From Rhyzopertha dominica (Eukaryota; Arthropoda; Insecta; Coleoptera; Bostrichidae): a stretch of 64,000 nt of DNA. Below, piece by piece: positions 10,470-20,330 of this stretch (position 1 is its first letter; the number at the start of each line of letters is the position of its first letter). A model generated the notes under the pieces. The model saw only the letters and a program-made list of their open reading frames with translations. It did no database searches and was not told where the DNA came from. The stretch lies in the NCBI GenBank assembly GCA_025024175.1, contig QCXZ01000041.1:42155786-42219785 (forward strand), in the 5' to 3' direction. A program made the translations under genes and the position numbers.

Positions 10470-10860
10470 GTAAAGATCGCTGTCATTATAAAACACTGGA
10501 AAAAAATTATTAACCTGACGTTTCGATTACGCCTATAATCTTTGTCAAAAGAGAGAACCTCAAAATGCCGGCCTCAGTGGTCAAGTGGGCAATGTGTATG
10601 TCTNTGGTCTCCGAGGCTGCGGTTTCGGGTTCCGCCTAGGGCATGGGTGTATGTGTATGTCCTATATAAATGTATAATTATATAATTTTCAATAAAGAAT
10701 AATAAGAAACTAATGAGATGGCTATTTGTCCTAAGATGGCAGGGCCATAAATTATAAAAGAAGAAACTCAAAATTTCTTCGGACGCGATTTCAAATAAAA
10801 TTTTGTCAGGGTAATAATTTTTTGTCAGTGTTTTATAGTGACAGAGATCATTCCTGAAGG
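10470..10860 (-). mobile_element. PLE tail with inverted arms, split by a SINE
   Basis: About 45 bp at 10,471-10,515 (containing tataaaacactg) are inverted at 10,805-10,855. Just inside the left arm, on the minus strand, is the PLE-type tail: stem GATTA / TAATC followed by GAAACGTC (10,548-10,514). The element was about 190 bp before a SINE landed in it. No protein remains. Confidence 0.55.
10567..10766 (+). mobile_element. tRNA-derived SINE with 8-bp target duplication
   Basis: This 200-bp insertion is flanked by perfect 8-bp direct repeats CTCAAAAT at 10,559-10,566 and 10,767-10,774. The head contains an A-box-like stretch (ctcagtggtcaagtggg) and, about 40 nt on, a B-box-like stretch (ggtttcgggttcc), as in a tRNA-derived RNA polymerase III promoter. 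An A+T-rich tail follows. One ambiguous base lies in the head. It would depend on a LINE for mobility (family knowledge). Confidence 0.72.
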
Positions 10861-10924
10861 CATTCACCCTCGTATTTGTTTTAATAAATTACGAAAAAAT
10901 TAAGATACGTGTTTGCAGATCTCA

Positions 10925-11375
10925 AATATTGTTAAAATACTAGAAACGATTTGACCGAGTTCCTAATTGAAAATGACATTCTAGCTGATCAGCAATTTGG
11001 CCTTAGGAAGGAAAGATCCACTCAAGATGTGATTGTAAGAGTGGCAGAACAAGACCGATCAGCTGTTGATAAAAGTTATAACTTCGTTGCATGAACGTTC
11101 GTGGATCTTGTCAAGGCTTTCGGTGCGGTGAACCACCGGTGACGTTTGGAGCTACTTAAGATAGGTTGAAGCAATTATTTTGCACCTATTTGATTAATAG
11201 AAAACAACAACTGAAGATTGGAGAAGCTTTTAGAGTTTAGTGGGCCACACACGATTATGATAACCGTTGCTTTACTTAATCCGTTAACCGTTTGCCGACG
11301 ATATAGCTATTCTGTATACAGCAAACAACGGGAAAACAGTAAAACAAAAGGAGCAAATCGATTTTCCAAAATTTG
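10925..11375 (+). pseudogene. LINE reverse-transcriptase relic
   Basis: Frame-shifted translation gives EFLIENDILADQQFGLRKERST, then FVDLVKAFGAVNHR and, near 11,290, FADDIAILYTA. These are three ordered blocks of a jockey/CR1-like RT: the QFGFRxxxST block, the DLxKAFDxVxH block with the catalytic D replaced by G, and the catalytic (F/Y)ADD block. Stops and a deletion between blocks two and three show it is inactive. It abuts the long-inverted-repeat element starting at 11,376. Confidence 0.75.
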
Positions 11376-12748
11376 AGCCTAAAGTATTTTCACTTGACTT
11401 TGACTGATCAAGCAATAAAAGGGGGACGGACTTCTTAATACAAGCTTGTAAAACGTACGGTGCACATTTTTAGACAATCGAAAAAGTAGTCCCGGTAGAA
11501 ATGCGTTTTTAAGTAATATTTTGCCAAAACTGTAAGCCGCTCTCCAAGAAAGGTCTACCATAATATAAAAACTATAACTTGCTACATTATTCTAATGGCC
11601 CTTAGCTCACTTATATATAAGGGTCATTTTTGCAGTTACAGTTTAGAGATAAGCGTTCGGGTTCTTTTGAAACCAGCGGCTCTAAACCTATTCCTGATTA
11701 CACCTTAGTTCTTGTTCAGTTTTCAATTAAATATGTCTGATTCAGGGAATATATACAAGCACTTGACAACTGCAGGGAGCAATTTAGTGTTATCGGTGCT
11801 TGATTTTTTTCAAGAGTAGAAGATCGGTTGCAATTTGCAAACATTCGCTGTGACAATGAAAATAAATAAGTTTCTTTATCATTACTGGCAATTACATTTG
11901 AAAGAAATGAAAATTTTTGTTGCTTTGAATTATTGCAAATTTAATGTTATACTTGTAATTATTTAAATATTTCTGCATTACGACCCAACAAAGCATAAGA
12001 TATTATGGCCATCTATATGACTATATTTCTCGCTTAAAACTTTTTTGAGATCTATCCAAATAAGTTTTCTGTTAATGACTTTGTAAGTACCTAGGCAATG
12101 AATTCGAAACTTTAAATCATCCTGTAGGTTATTACAGTTAAACTATAATTTTTGTATAAGCTTTTGGGTCATAAAACATATTAAACGAGATGCATTATAA
12201 GAAATAGATAGGTATACTAACCTGCAGTGCAAACAAACTTATTTCTTCCCAGAAGTATGAAAATATATATTAGGTAAATATTTGTTATATATGCACATCC
12301 TATATAAATTCGTTGTAAAGGTTAAATAATAATTTCTAAATTATTCCGCTCAAAAGTAAACTAAGACAGATTTGCTTCTATCTGACCGTATTTTCTGAGC
12401 ACTACGAGTGGCCTTCAAAAGCGTTTGTATAAATTCTTTGAATCAAACACTTTTGAAAGGAGTGAAGTGTAACCAGGTTTAGAGCCGCTGGTTTCAAATG
12501 AATCCGAGGGCTTATCTCGAAACCCATTGCTTAGCAAGTAACTGCAGTAATTATCCTTATTTATAAGTGCGCTGAGGGTCTTGGCACAATATAGCAAATT
12601 ATATTACTTGAAAACGCATTTCCAACGGCACTACTTTTCCGCTTATCTAAAAATGTGTATCGTATATTTAGCAAGCTCGTATTAAGAGGCCGCCTTTCTT
12701 TTATTGCTTGATCGCTCAAAGTCAAGTGGAAATACTATACTTTAGGCT
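11376..12748. mobile_element. Long-inverted-repeat (foldback-type) element
   Basis: The left arm 11,376-11,699 and right arm 12,475-12,748 are inverted copies. Both ends read AGCCTAAAGTA from the outside, share CACTTGACTTTGA and GATCAAGCAATAAAAG near the end, and share AACCAGCGGCTCTAAACCT at the inner end. The arms are visibly diverged, with several indels. The 775-bp centre has no recognisable coding sequence. It is a non-autonomous DNA element of unknown superfamily, and no target duplication is obvious. It sits exactly against the LINE relic to its left. Confidence 0.7.
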
Positions 12749-12856
12749 ACGACGCATTGGACGTACACGCTGCAGGTGAGACAATAATAAATGAGAAAAA
12801 TAATTACACCTGAGGTGGAATGTAGGTACTGCAAAACAGATTAATGATGGCGAGCG

Positions 12857-13404
12857 GTGGGGGCTGCGCACAAACGCATTTGCAACTCAGAACCAGTAGT
12901 AGTGTACCGTGTGTTTTATTATTTTAAAAATAAAAGCTGTGCCTCAGATACTCTTGAAAGTGTGCAACGTAAGACATCTATTGCTACTGCAATCTCTGTC
13001 AGAACTACAGAGAGGATTGTTCGTGAAGGTGATTGCAGTGCACAGTTCATTACTCCTGGAAAGAAACAACCTAGGAAGAGTAGCCTGACTGCCGATTTGC
13101 GTCATATTGTGCACGAATTTTACAAGACCTAAGGAAATCGTGTGACAGTAGCACAATTAAACCAGAAGATACGAAATGACTTGAATTGGCATGGATCGAA
13201 CGAGACTTTGAGGGTTTTATTGCGCAACATAGGATTCAGGTGGAGGAGAACTCAAAATAATCGGTAAGTGCTATTCGAAAGGCACTCCATCAGATCACTA
13301 TAAAATATTTCTAAAGTCAGAATACACCAATTGTATATGTGGACGAAACTTACCTGCATAGTGGACACATTTCGTCGAAAAACTGGACGGATGATTCGAC
13401 AAAA
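12857..13404 (+). pseudogene. Mariner-like transposase, N-terminal part
   Basis: The region shows a helix-turn-helix-like N-terminus (TSIATAISVRTTERIVREGD) and a linker (SSLTADLRHIVHEFY), then VTVAQLNQKI. After frameshifts it reaches VDETYLHSGH with NWTDDSTKG at about 13,335-13,405, the first catalytic aspartate block of the DDE domain. In-frame stops occur at about 13,130 and 13,258. The frame resumes after the PLE at about 14,435. Confidence 0.78.
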
Positions 13405-14434
13405 GGGTTGGTTTGAAGGCTTCCGTGGTTGTTATCGATGACATGTTGTGTTCCGGGCTGGTTCCCACGTTGGTTATTAGACCTTGACGTTTCGACACTC
13501 ATGTCGGTGTCTTCCTCAAAAGTAGCTCTGAAACTGAAGTGTCCTAACCTGCTCGGGTATTTATACTCGTCCGGGTCACTGACGCGTGGGCGNTGTTACG
13601 CATGACCGGTTTCCAGATTCCAGGTAGGTCGATGCCCCGGTCTCGGTTGTAATTGTGCGGGTTCTTCTGGATTTCGATGGCTTCCTTGTACAGTCTCGGC
13701 CAGAATCTCGCTTCCCTCGACAGCATTTGTGCTTCCTCGAATTTGATTATGTGGCCAGTCTCCATTCGATATTCTGCTACAACCGACCTATCACCTTGTC
13801 GGTCTCTGGTGTCCCTCATGTGCTCCTTGATTCTCGTGCTGATGTGCCTTCCGGTTTGGCCGATGTAAACCTTCCCACAGCTGCATGGGATGCTGTACAC
13901 ACCTTGTGTTTGTAGCTCCTCAGTCGTCGAACGATATTTCGGAAAGGCGTTAGCTATCTTTCTCGGGGCGGTGAAGATGGTGTTTATATGATGTCTTCTC
14001 AGCAGCCGTCCGATCTTATCTGTACATCCATTGACGTAGGGCAAGTATGCCGCAGCGATGTGCTCCTCTGGTTCCTTCCTCCGTGGTTGCTTGTTGATAG
14101 CCAACTCAATCTGTGCCTTAGGATATCCGTTCTTCTGTAGTGCACTGCGTAGATGTTCTAATTCCTCTTCTAGATGGTTTGGTTCGCTGACTAGCTTCGC
14201 CCGCTGTATCAGCGTGTTGATGACTCCTTGTTTTTGGGCGGGGTGGTGGTGTGAATCTGCATGCAGGTAGCGATCCGTGTGGGTTGGCTTCCTATAGGCC
14301 CGATGTCCTAGCGTGCCGTCTTGTTTCCTTGTCACCATCACATCCAGGAAGGAGAGGGCGCCGTTGGTCTCCATCTCCAGCCCGGAACACAACATGTCGT
14401 TGACAAAAGGGTTTTTTGCAAATTGTATGTTCAA
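13405..14434 (-). mobile_element. Penelope-like element, 5'-truncated insertion
   Basis: This insertion on the opposite strand cuts the mariner transposase between TKG and QRLVIIHAG. AAAGG occurs at both junctions and could be a short target duplication. Its 5' end is truncated within the RT C-terminus. Its 3' end includes the hairpin plus GAAACGTC tail (13,520-13,482). It contains one long open frame, so it is younger than the host mariner, whose own frame is broken. Confidence 0.82.
13544..14434 (-). pseudogene. PLE protein: RT C-terminus and GIY-YIG endonuclease (truncated)
   Basis: About 290 codons are open without a stop, apart from one ambiguous base near the 3' end. In order they show: residues 25-43 GALSFLDVMVTRKQDG, the post-RT block; 47-58 YRKPTHTDRYLH, the diagnostic Penelope block; a helical linker; and 178-192 GVY...VYIG with GQTGRHISTRIKEH (193-205), the GIY-YIG nuclease with its conserved R201 and H205. 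The C-terminus reads GIDLPGIWKPV. The RT palm with the catalytic aspartates is missing, so reverse transcription is lost although the endonuclease looks whole. In PLEs this nuclease nicks target DNA to prime reverse transcription. Confidence 0.88.
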
Positions 14435-14930
14435 AGGTCAGAGGCTTGTAATCATACACGCAGGATGGGAAAAGGGGTTCTTACCTGTATGACTATTAAT
14501 GTTCAAGTCGGGAACAAAAAGTGGTGATTACCATTCAGAAATTAATTCTGGTAATTACGGAAAGTGGCTGTAAAACGTGTTAATTTGACAAGGAATTCGG
14601 TCATTGTTATAGATAATGCGCCGTACCATATCCAGCGCCGTCGTCGAATTTCAAGAAAGCAGATATGGTGCGATGGCTTACGGATCGTAGCATTAATTTT
14701 GATCCAAACAGTTTGAAACTAAAACTGTAGGAAATTATAAAAAATAACAAGAAGGGCTATGTCATTTACAAGTTTGACAACTTGTTACGAGGTCATGGAC
14801 ATACCATTTTACGCTTAACACCCTACCACCCGGATTTGAATCCCATCGAGTTAATTAGGGCCACAGTAAAACACAACGTTGCTGCAAGAAATATCACGTT
14901 CAAATTGAATGACGCAAGTGGAACCTCTAA
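14435..14930 (+). pseudogene. Mariner-like transposase, C-terminal part
   Basis: It resumes with RLVIIHAGWEKGFLP, then VIVIDNAPYHIQRRR at 14,600-14,645 (second catalytic D at 14,612). After frameshifts come GHTILRLTPYHPDLNPIEL and IRATVKHNVAARN (glutamate at 14,848). The nearly 80-residue spacing between D and E, with the inserted GHxxLRLxPYHPDLNPIE block, marks the long-spacer lineage of IS630/Tc1/mariner DDE transposases common in arthropods. The right TIR follows at 15,097. Confidence 0.82.
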
Positions 14931-15299
14931 TTATTAACTTACAAGATAGTAGTGACAGTGACTGTAATAGTAATTAGATAGTGCCTATGCACCGATGTTT
15001 TAATTCTCTTCATTGTATAATGTTGTTTTGCTTGTTCTCTTTTTCGTTTGCTTTCAATTTCTGGTAGTAACTTGACAACCCACGCCAAAGCGTCCCATCC
15101 CCACCGCTCGCCATCATTCATCTGTTTTACAGTATATGCAAATAATTTAGTGAGAAAACTTTATGACCTTCTGCAAACTATCACAATATAAATGAAAATA
15201 TTAAACTTTCATCAAATGAAAGTATTGTATTATACCCTGGTGGAGTCCAGATGGCCACTGTCATCTACTTTTCCACTAACAGCATACTCCAGCTTTAGT

Positions 15300-15415
15300 G
15301 CCTATTGGTTCTGTTATGCTGTCTGCACTATAACTAGACCACGCTGAGGAGCTATAATGAGAGCAAAGCAGACCTGTATGTAGTCGGTTGCGATGCAGAT
15401 AGCATACCTACAAAT
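15300..15415 (+). mobile_element. Decayed retrozyme fragment
   Basis: It is homologous to the hammerhead-containing stretch of the 1.7-kb repeat, in the opposite orientation. The outer arms tatgctgtctgca and tgcagatagcata pair. Between them lie actagacc, then CTGAGGA where the core CTGATGA is expected, a GCTATAATGAGAGC helix II remnant and AAAG instead of GAAA. Both core changes should abolish cleavage. Confidence 0.6.
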
Positions 15416-15420
15416 GAGCT

Positions 15421-16496
15421 TTAAAGCTGTACAAAAGTTTAACTCGTCAGTACGTATAGCTTAAAAGCAAGAATCACTTTACTAAATTTTGTAGTTCGTA
15501 AATTAAAAAAAAAAAACATTTTTTGCGTATTATTTGTAAATACGTTTCCCCTTGCCGCGCTTACCCCAACCTTTCCACATTCCTGCTAGCCCATTCCGGG
15601 GTTCAAAAGGCCACAACCCGCACACTTGGACTCCGAAACCCGTCGTTATAAATCCCATTAATTAAGAAATCCGCGGAAACATCGGCGTAAAAACCAGCCA
15701 CGGCTCTGCGCTAATTGGCAAAGTTCTCCATTCACGGGGCACCTATTTTAGATGGCTGCTGCGATAACACGGAACATTCCCAGTAATAACTCGTACCAGA
15801 CGTAACACGTTATTGACAAATAAACGAACCTGGCCCGTCATAGTCGGAACAAGTAATCGCGGGAGCGTATTACGAAACAATCGAGTCCGATTCTGCATCT
15901 ATCGTGACGGATGGAATCCCGACAGCGATCCTTTGTTGGACTGGTTGCATGAACTGAGCGTTGTGTTAGGTCTTGCTCTATTTGCATGTGCTGTGCGTTC
16001 GAAACAAATATGTGGAGTTGTAATTAGCACCTACACGCTTCGAAACAAGATGTAAAGAGGTGATAATATACAAGCACGCGTTACGTATAATTAAGTAGAT
16101 GTGTTATGCAGACAACCACACAAAGGAAATATAGAAGAAAAAAATTATAACGTTCCGAGCGTTTTCATTACATCGTGAAAAGAAATTTAATAAATGAATA
16201 CAATTATTGACAAAGTAGGATGAATTCAATCTTTAGGTTTACCTCCAGATATTGTGTTGTGAACTGCTGTTATTTTATGCGAGAATTAGAATATGGAAAA
16301 CACCATGCCATCTAGTAGCAATTTTACAGTATTATCAACTCGTCTCCGTGGGAAACCATTCAAAATGGTAGGCCACTTTGCTATGGGCATTTGAAAAGCC
16401 GACAGAGGTCCCCAATGACGATTTCTGTAAAGGGTGCAGTTTTCAAGCACAAAATTACATCTATGCCATGTCGCTTGCGTAAAAACGTAAAAAATC
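15421..16496. other. No gene seen; partly G+C-richer intron
   Basis: Bases 15,540-15,830 are noticeably less A+T-rich than their surroundings and contain no repeat I can name. They could be a conserved intronic element. The rest is ordinary intron. Confidence 0.3.
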
Positions 16497-16645
16497 CGAA
16501 ACAGCTGTCCACAGATTGTAAAATTGTCACATTCCAATTCTCGCATACACATAAGGGAAGCCACATCTGTACTCTGTTGTCTGCGTTTGGATTACAGCTG
16601 TGCTGATGAGGCTTTATAAGCTGAAACAGCTGTCCACAGATTGTT
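16497..16645 (+). mobile_element. Second hammerhead-bearing repeat (123-bp unit)
   Basis: The 22-base stretch from gaaacagctg through ccacagattgt occurs directly repeated at 16,500 and 16,623, bounding a 123-bp unit. The right copy is the 3' half of a near-canonical hammerhead; the left copy lacks a CTGATGA half. This fits a small ribozyme-bounded unit cut from a tandem array. A further stretch (gtcgcttgcgtaaaaac at about 16,470) is inverted at about 16,645-16,665. Confidence 0.55.
16598..16639 (+). ncRNA. Hammerhead ribozyme, type I (intronic, sense)
   Basis: Helix I 5' arm is CTGTG (16,598-602) and the core CTGATGA is at 16,603-609. Helix II is GGCTT / AAGCT with loop TAT (16,610-622); its core-proximal pair is G-U instead of the preferred G-C. 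GAAA is at 16,623-626. Helix III is the minimal palindrome CAGCTG (627-632), then U and C (633-634), and the helix I 3' arm is CACAG (635-639), a perfect five-pair match. Predicted cleavage is after 16,634. It lies in the sense orientation of the 27-kb Trim9 intron, so the pre-mRNA would contain it. Confidence 0.85.
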
Positions 16646-16680
16646 TTGACGCAGGCGACAAGACATGAAGATATAGACAT

Positions 16681-19149
16681 ATTTTGTTATTAGCTATCAT
16701 ATTGGTTCATAAGATAACTACTAATCAAAAATGCTTGTAATTCCACTACCAAATTGTCAAAGAAATTGTTAACGATTTCTTCTTAAGTTGCAGTAGGTGT
16801 ATGACTAGTATTTTTGGCAAATGTATGGAAGCCATGTAATAAATGAACTTACCCATTAGTTTTGATGAAATTTTTTATTAAAAGATTTGACATTTCTACT
16901 CAGTCGCTCCAAATAGGATTTGACTGTACGTCTAAGGTAAAAGGTGGTGACTAGCAATCCAAACGAGGTGTCTCAGACTTCCTGGTCGATAAAAACTCGT
17001 CCATGATTTTTCTCATGTTCTTTAATTTACAACTAAAGAGTACTTTTATGAATCTTATATTTTCAGCTGCACCATGGAAAGATATTTGTTTATTTCCAAT
17101 TTCTACAAGGTCCTGTTGCAATTTTGTTGTGTGTACCTATGTGTTATAACATCTCATTTTGGAACACTTTGTTTGTGTCACAAAGTAATTCATTCCAGCT
17201 AGTCATGATAAAAAAAATTGCTAAATAATGCTTTTTTTAATAATATCATTTACTTACATACCTGTCTAGATAACCAAAAGCGTATTTCTTCGCGAAAACA
17301 AAATTTCCCAATAAGTATTTTTTTAGGCTCTAGGAGGTAGCCATTACAGAAATGGTTGCATTCAGTNACGGCTCAGTTATGATTTGCAAATTTGATTNAA
17401 ATGCCGGTAGATATTCGTTTACGAGTTAGTAAGGATTCAAAATAATACCCACTGAGTGGTATTATTTTGTCCATGTCATAAAGTAACATAAACACAAAGC
17501 AAAATACAAAGATTGGAATACATTTTCAGCACTCTCACTTATGCTAGCTCTGTCACAAATTTAAAAAATTGTTTCGCACGGTGTTACAGCTTTTGTTGTA
17601 GTATCCACATGAACAATACGAAATTTATTTATTTTTATTGTCAATAGCTGGTTTATCTAAAGGTGGAGACTACAAAAACCACGTAAAGCACTATTACATT
17701 ATTCTGTTCCGTAAGTTTTAGACATGTGTTCATGTTTTTCAGCAGGTAAACTTGAGTTTCACCTGCTGCTCGGCGCATTGGTTCTTCATCATGATTTTGG
17801 TTGGTAATTTTAAAAATTTAATGGGATATTTACTGCCTCTGGGGGGCACATACCTATTAATTGGCTTTCATTATTTATGTTTCTTCTCATTCCTTTCTGA
17901 AATGTTGAAGATCTGCCATATATGCAAAGCAACAAGAAACTTGCGTGCTTAATATGTGGTTTTCTATTAAACCATTTTCCATCTTGTTTACTTCACCATT
18001 TCAGCTTAAATTCTATACCGTTATATTCACCGATCTGATCACAAATTTCAAGATGAATTGTTGCAAAACGCTGATTTGAAGGTTTTAAATTCATCGATGT
18101 GGGTGAGCTTAAGAAAATATGTAGTGCGCAAAAATTTTCGACTTTATAATAGACGATGCAAAGTAAATTACCAGTGATATTGAATATTATCGACGTGACT
18201 CACCCGGTGCACCGCATATGCTCATGGACCATTAATCTTTTACTAGACAGGTTGATACCGAGTAGTTGGCAATTTGATTCTGGGGTACGCATTCAGGGGC
18301 GTAGGAATAAAAAAGACCACATTTTCAAAATACTGCTTTTATTTTTTCTTGCCATAATTTAGGTACCTGTTCAATACGTGAACGAATATTTCACCTCCAG
18401 TCCTATAATATATGTAAAAATGGCAGCTTGCCAAACGAACCTTATTATTTAGATTTATGTCTTCCGGGTAATTTATCCATTTTATATTCATTACTATAAA
18501 GTAGATCATTTCTTGGTGAAGCGTAAACCGAGTTCATTGGCTTTTTATAGGTTTTTGCTATCAGAAAATACTCAAGAAATCGATATTCTATTCAAGGAGT
18601 AAAATAAAAAATGTGTTTAAATTACGTCAAATATTTTAATTGTTTTTACCATGCTCGTTTAGCAATAAGTAATCCTCGAAGAATACTGACTTGCTTTTCA
18701 TTTACAGGCTAAAGAATAAATTAAAAGCTCGCTAGTATTGCAGAAAATTATAAAAATTACTTATTATAAAGAGATTTCAATGGACAATATAAATCAAATC
18801 ATATTTAACTCCTGTTTCTATTAAAAAACATGATGATCCTCTTCAGATGTTGAAGTGGCGATAAAGGGGTGTACATATTTAATTGTCTCGACTTAATATA
18901 AAATTGACCAATTCGAGCGCTTTTTTTCATAAATTAAGTCAAAATTTCAAAATCTCAGGTCGCTTGTTTTAAGTGCGCCACTCGGTATATTGTTTGATAA
19001 TAAATTTTCAGTATCGTCTAATGGATTTTCCCTACATCAACATTTTTTCTCTTTGTATCTTCATTTCATTGTTTTGATCACGTTGTTTTTTTGCACTGCA
19101 AGTATTTCAACAGCCAGTATGATTTTGCTTAATGGATAAAAGTATATAT
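16681..19149. other. No gene seen; A+T-rich intron
   Basis: 2.5 kb of A+T-rich sequence with a few ambiguous bases near 17,367-17,398. No repeat family or coding sequence was recognised. Confidence 0.4.
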
Positions 19150-19990
19150 ATCATCTAGGAGATATTAGATTACAGTTATGCTCCACAATTATATTGGACT
19201 TCCTTTCANTAAGTTCATTCGACACTGACAATTGTAAAAATGTACCGTTCTGCGGCTTCATATTCTGGAACGTAAAAATAATTTGTTCGAGCAGGCTAAT
19301 ACAATCTACTCTATTGTTAATTAAGTTGCCAAGAAATATTACGGAATACCGACTGCGTTTGTCACACAAGGAGTAGTATTGAAACTCATCTAAATAACTT
19401 TGTTATGGTATGGCTCGAACTGGACAAATACCGTCTTTTTTAAGTTTAAAATATTTCAAAAAGTTGCGCTGACAGACCCAATAAGAGTTTTGTAAATATT
19501 ATATCTCGGGTACCAAATTAAAGAACAGTACTCGAGCGTGAATCGTACAAGGCTATTAAACAGCAGTTTCATGCCGGGTATGCTAGAAAAGTCACTGCAG
19601 TTTTGTATTACGAAACCCAACATTTTAAAGGAAGAGCTTACAGTTTTAACGATGTGGTTCTTAAAAGCTAGTTATGAATCAAAAGAGACTCCCAAGTCAA
19701 TGGATTTATAAGTTCTATTTAACTAGATCATACTTCACATAGTAGGAATGTACAGTTAGATATCTGCGTTTGGTAAAACTCATGATGTTACATTTAAAGA
19801 CATTTAATGATAATTTATTCGCGATACACCACTGATCTATTATGTCTAGGTTGCACTGCAGTAGATAACAATCATCGTAGTGAAAGATGCGGTTATATAT
19901 CTACATCGTCAGCAAGTATTAATGTCATTCTTACCTAAATGAGTCGACCAGCAATGCCCCAGATGGGGGTAGTCATGTATTTTGTTTTCT
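19150..19990 (-). pseudogene. LINE RT relic, C-terminal half
   Basis: Reading leftward from 19,930, the frames give LADDVDIY, then DCYLLQCNLDIIDQWC, LSLNVFKCNIMSFTKRRY and, further on, CDKRSRYSVIFLGNLINNRV and DCISLLEQI. This is the order of the post-catalytic RT and thumb of jockey/CR1-type LINEs: ADD, LQxDLDxIxxWC, LNxxKCxxMSFTR, LxxLxNxxIDCxxLLxxI. Frameshifts and stops are frequent. Upstream of the ADD block the GSxLGPLLF motif is barely recognisable. Confidence 0.72.
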
Positions 19991-20079
19991 TCTATATATC
20001 AAGCAACTTTGTGGGAAACTGAGTCAGATCTTAGAGGAATTTGATGTTGGAAAATTTGTACCTGTCAAATTACGTTAAC

Positions 20080-20330
20080 ATAGGATATATTATATAGCGA
20101 AATTACTGTGAAGAGGTTTAGACTACATTAGTAAGACTGGTAGGCAGCTTAATAACAGAATTATTGAGCATGGAAGAGATGAAATAATTCTGCGTTGATA
20201 GAACATGCTTTTGAATTTGATAACACTTTTGATTGTTATGGCGTTAGGGTCTTAGGAACTGGAAAATTGATAAAAAAGATACTATTTCACACCAAAAAAT
20301 AATTTTTAATATATGACATAATTGTGTAAA
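20080..20330 (+). pseudogene. GIY-YIG (Penelope-like) fragment
   Basis: Bases about 20,112-20,170 read LDYISKTGRQLNNRIIEHGRD, and 20,200-20,260 read EHAFEFDNTFDCYGVRVLGT in another frame. The (Y)IxKTGRQLxxRxxEH pattern followed by an H-x-F-D/N-x-x-F block is the PLE GIY-YIG endonuclease. It is short and frame-shifted. It lies between a minus-strand LINE and a minus-strand Tc1 relic. Confidence 0.55.

Larger units (their letters stand above)
12829..15132 (+). mobile_element. Mariner-like transposon with TIRs, interrupted by a PLE
   Basis: The terminal inverted repeats are about 36 bp: the left begins CTGCAAAACAGATTAATGAT at 12,829 and the right is its near-perfect reverse complement ending at 15,132. 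Both copies share GGCGAGCGGTGGGG. A TA dinucleotide flanks each side (12,827-8 and 15,133-4), as in Tc1/mariner integration. Removing the PLE insert (about 1.03 kb) leaves about 1.27 kb, the normal mariner length. The transposase is split and broken by frameshifts, so it is dead. Confidence 0.88.

Noticed and set aside
10567..10640. Functional tRNA gene
   Set aside because: The A and B boxes are imperfect and the segment is bounded by target duplications with an A+T-rich tail, as expected for a SINE head.
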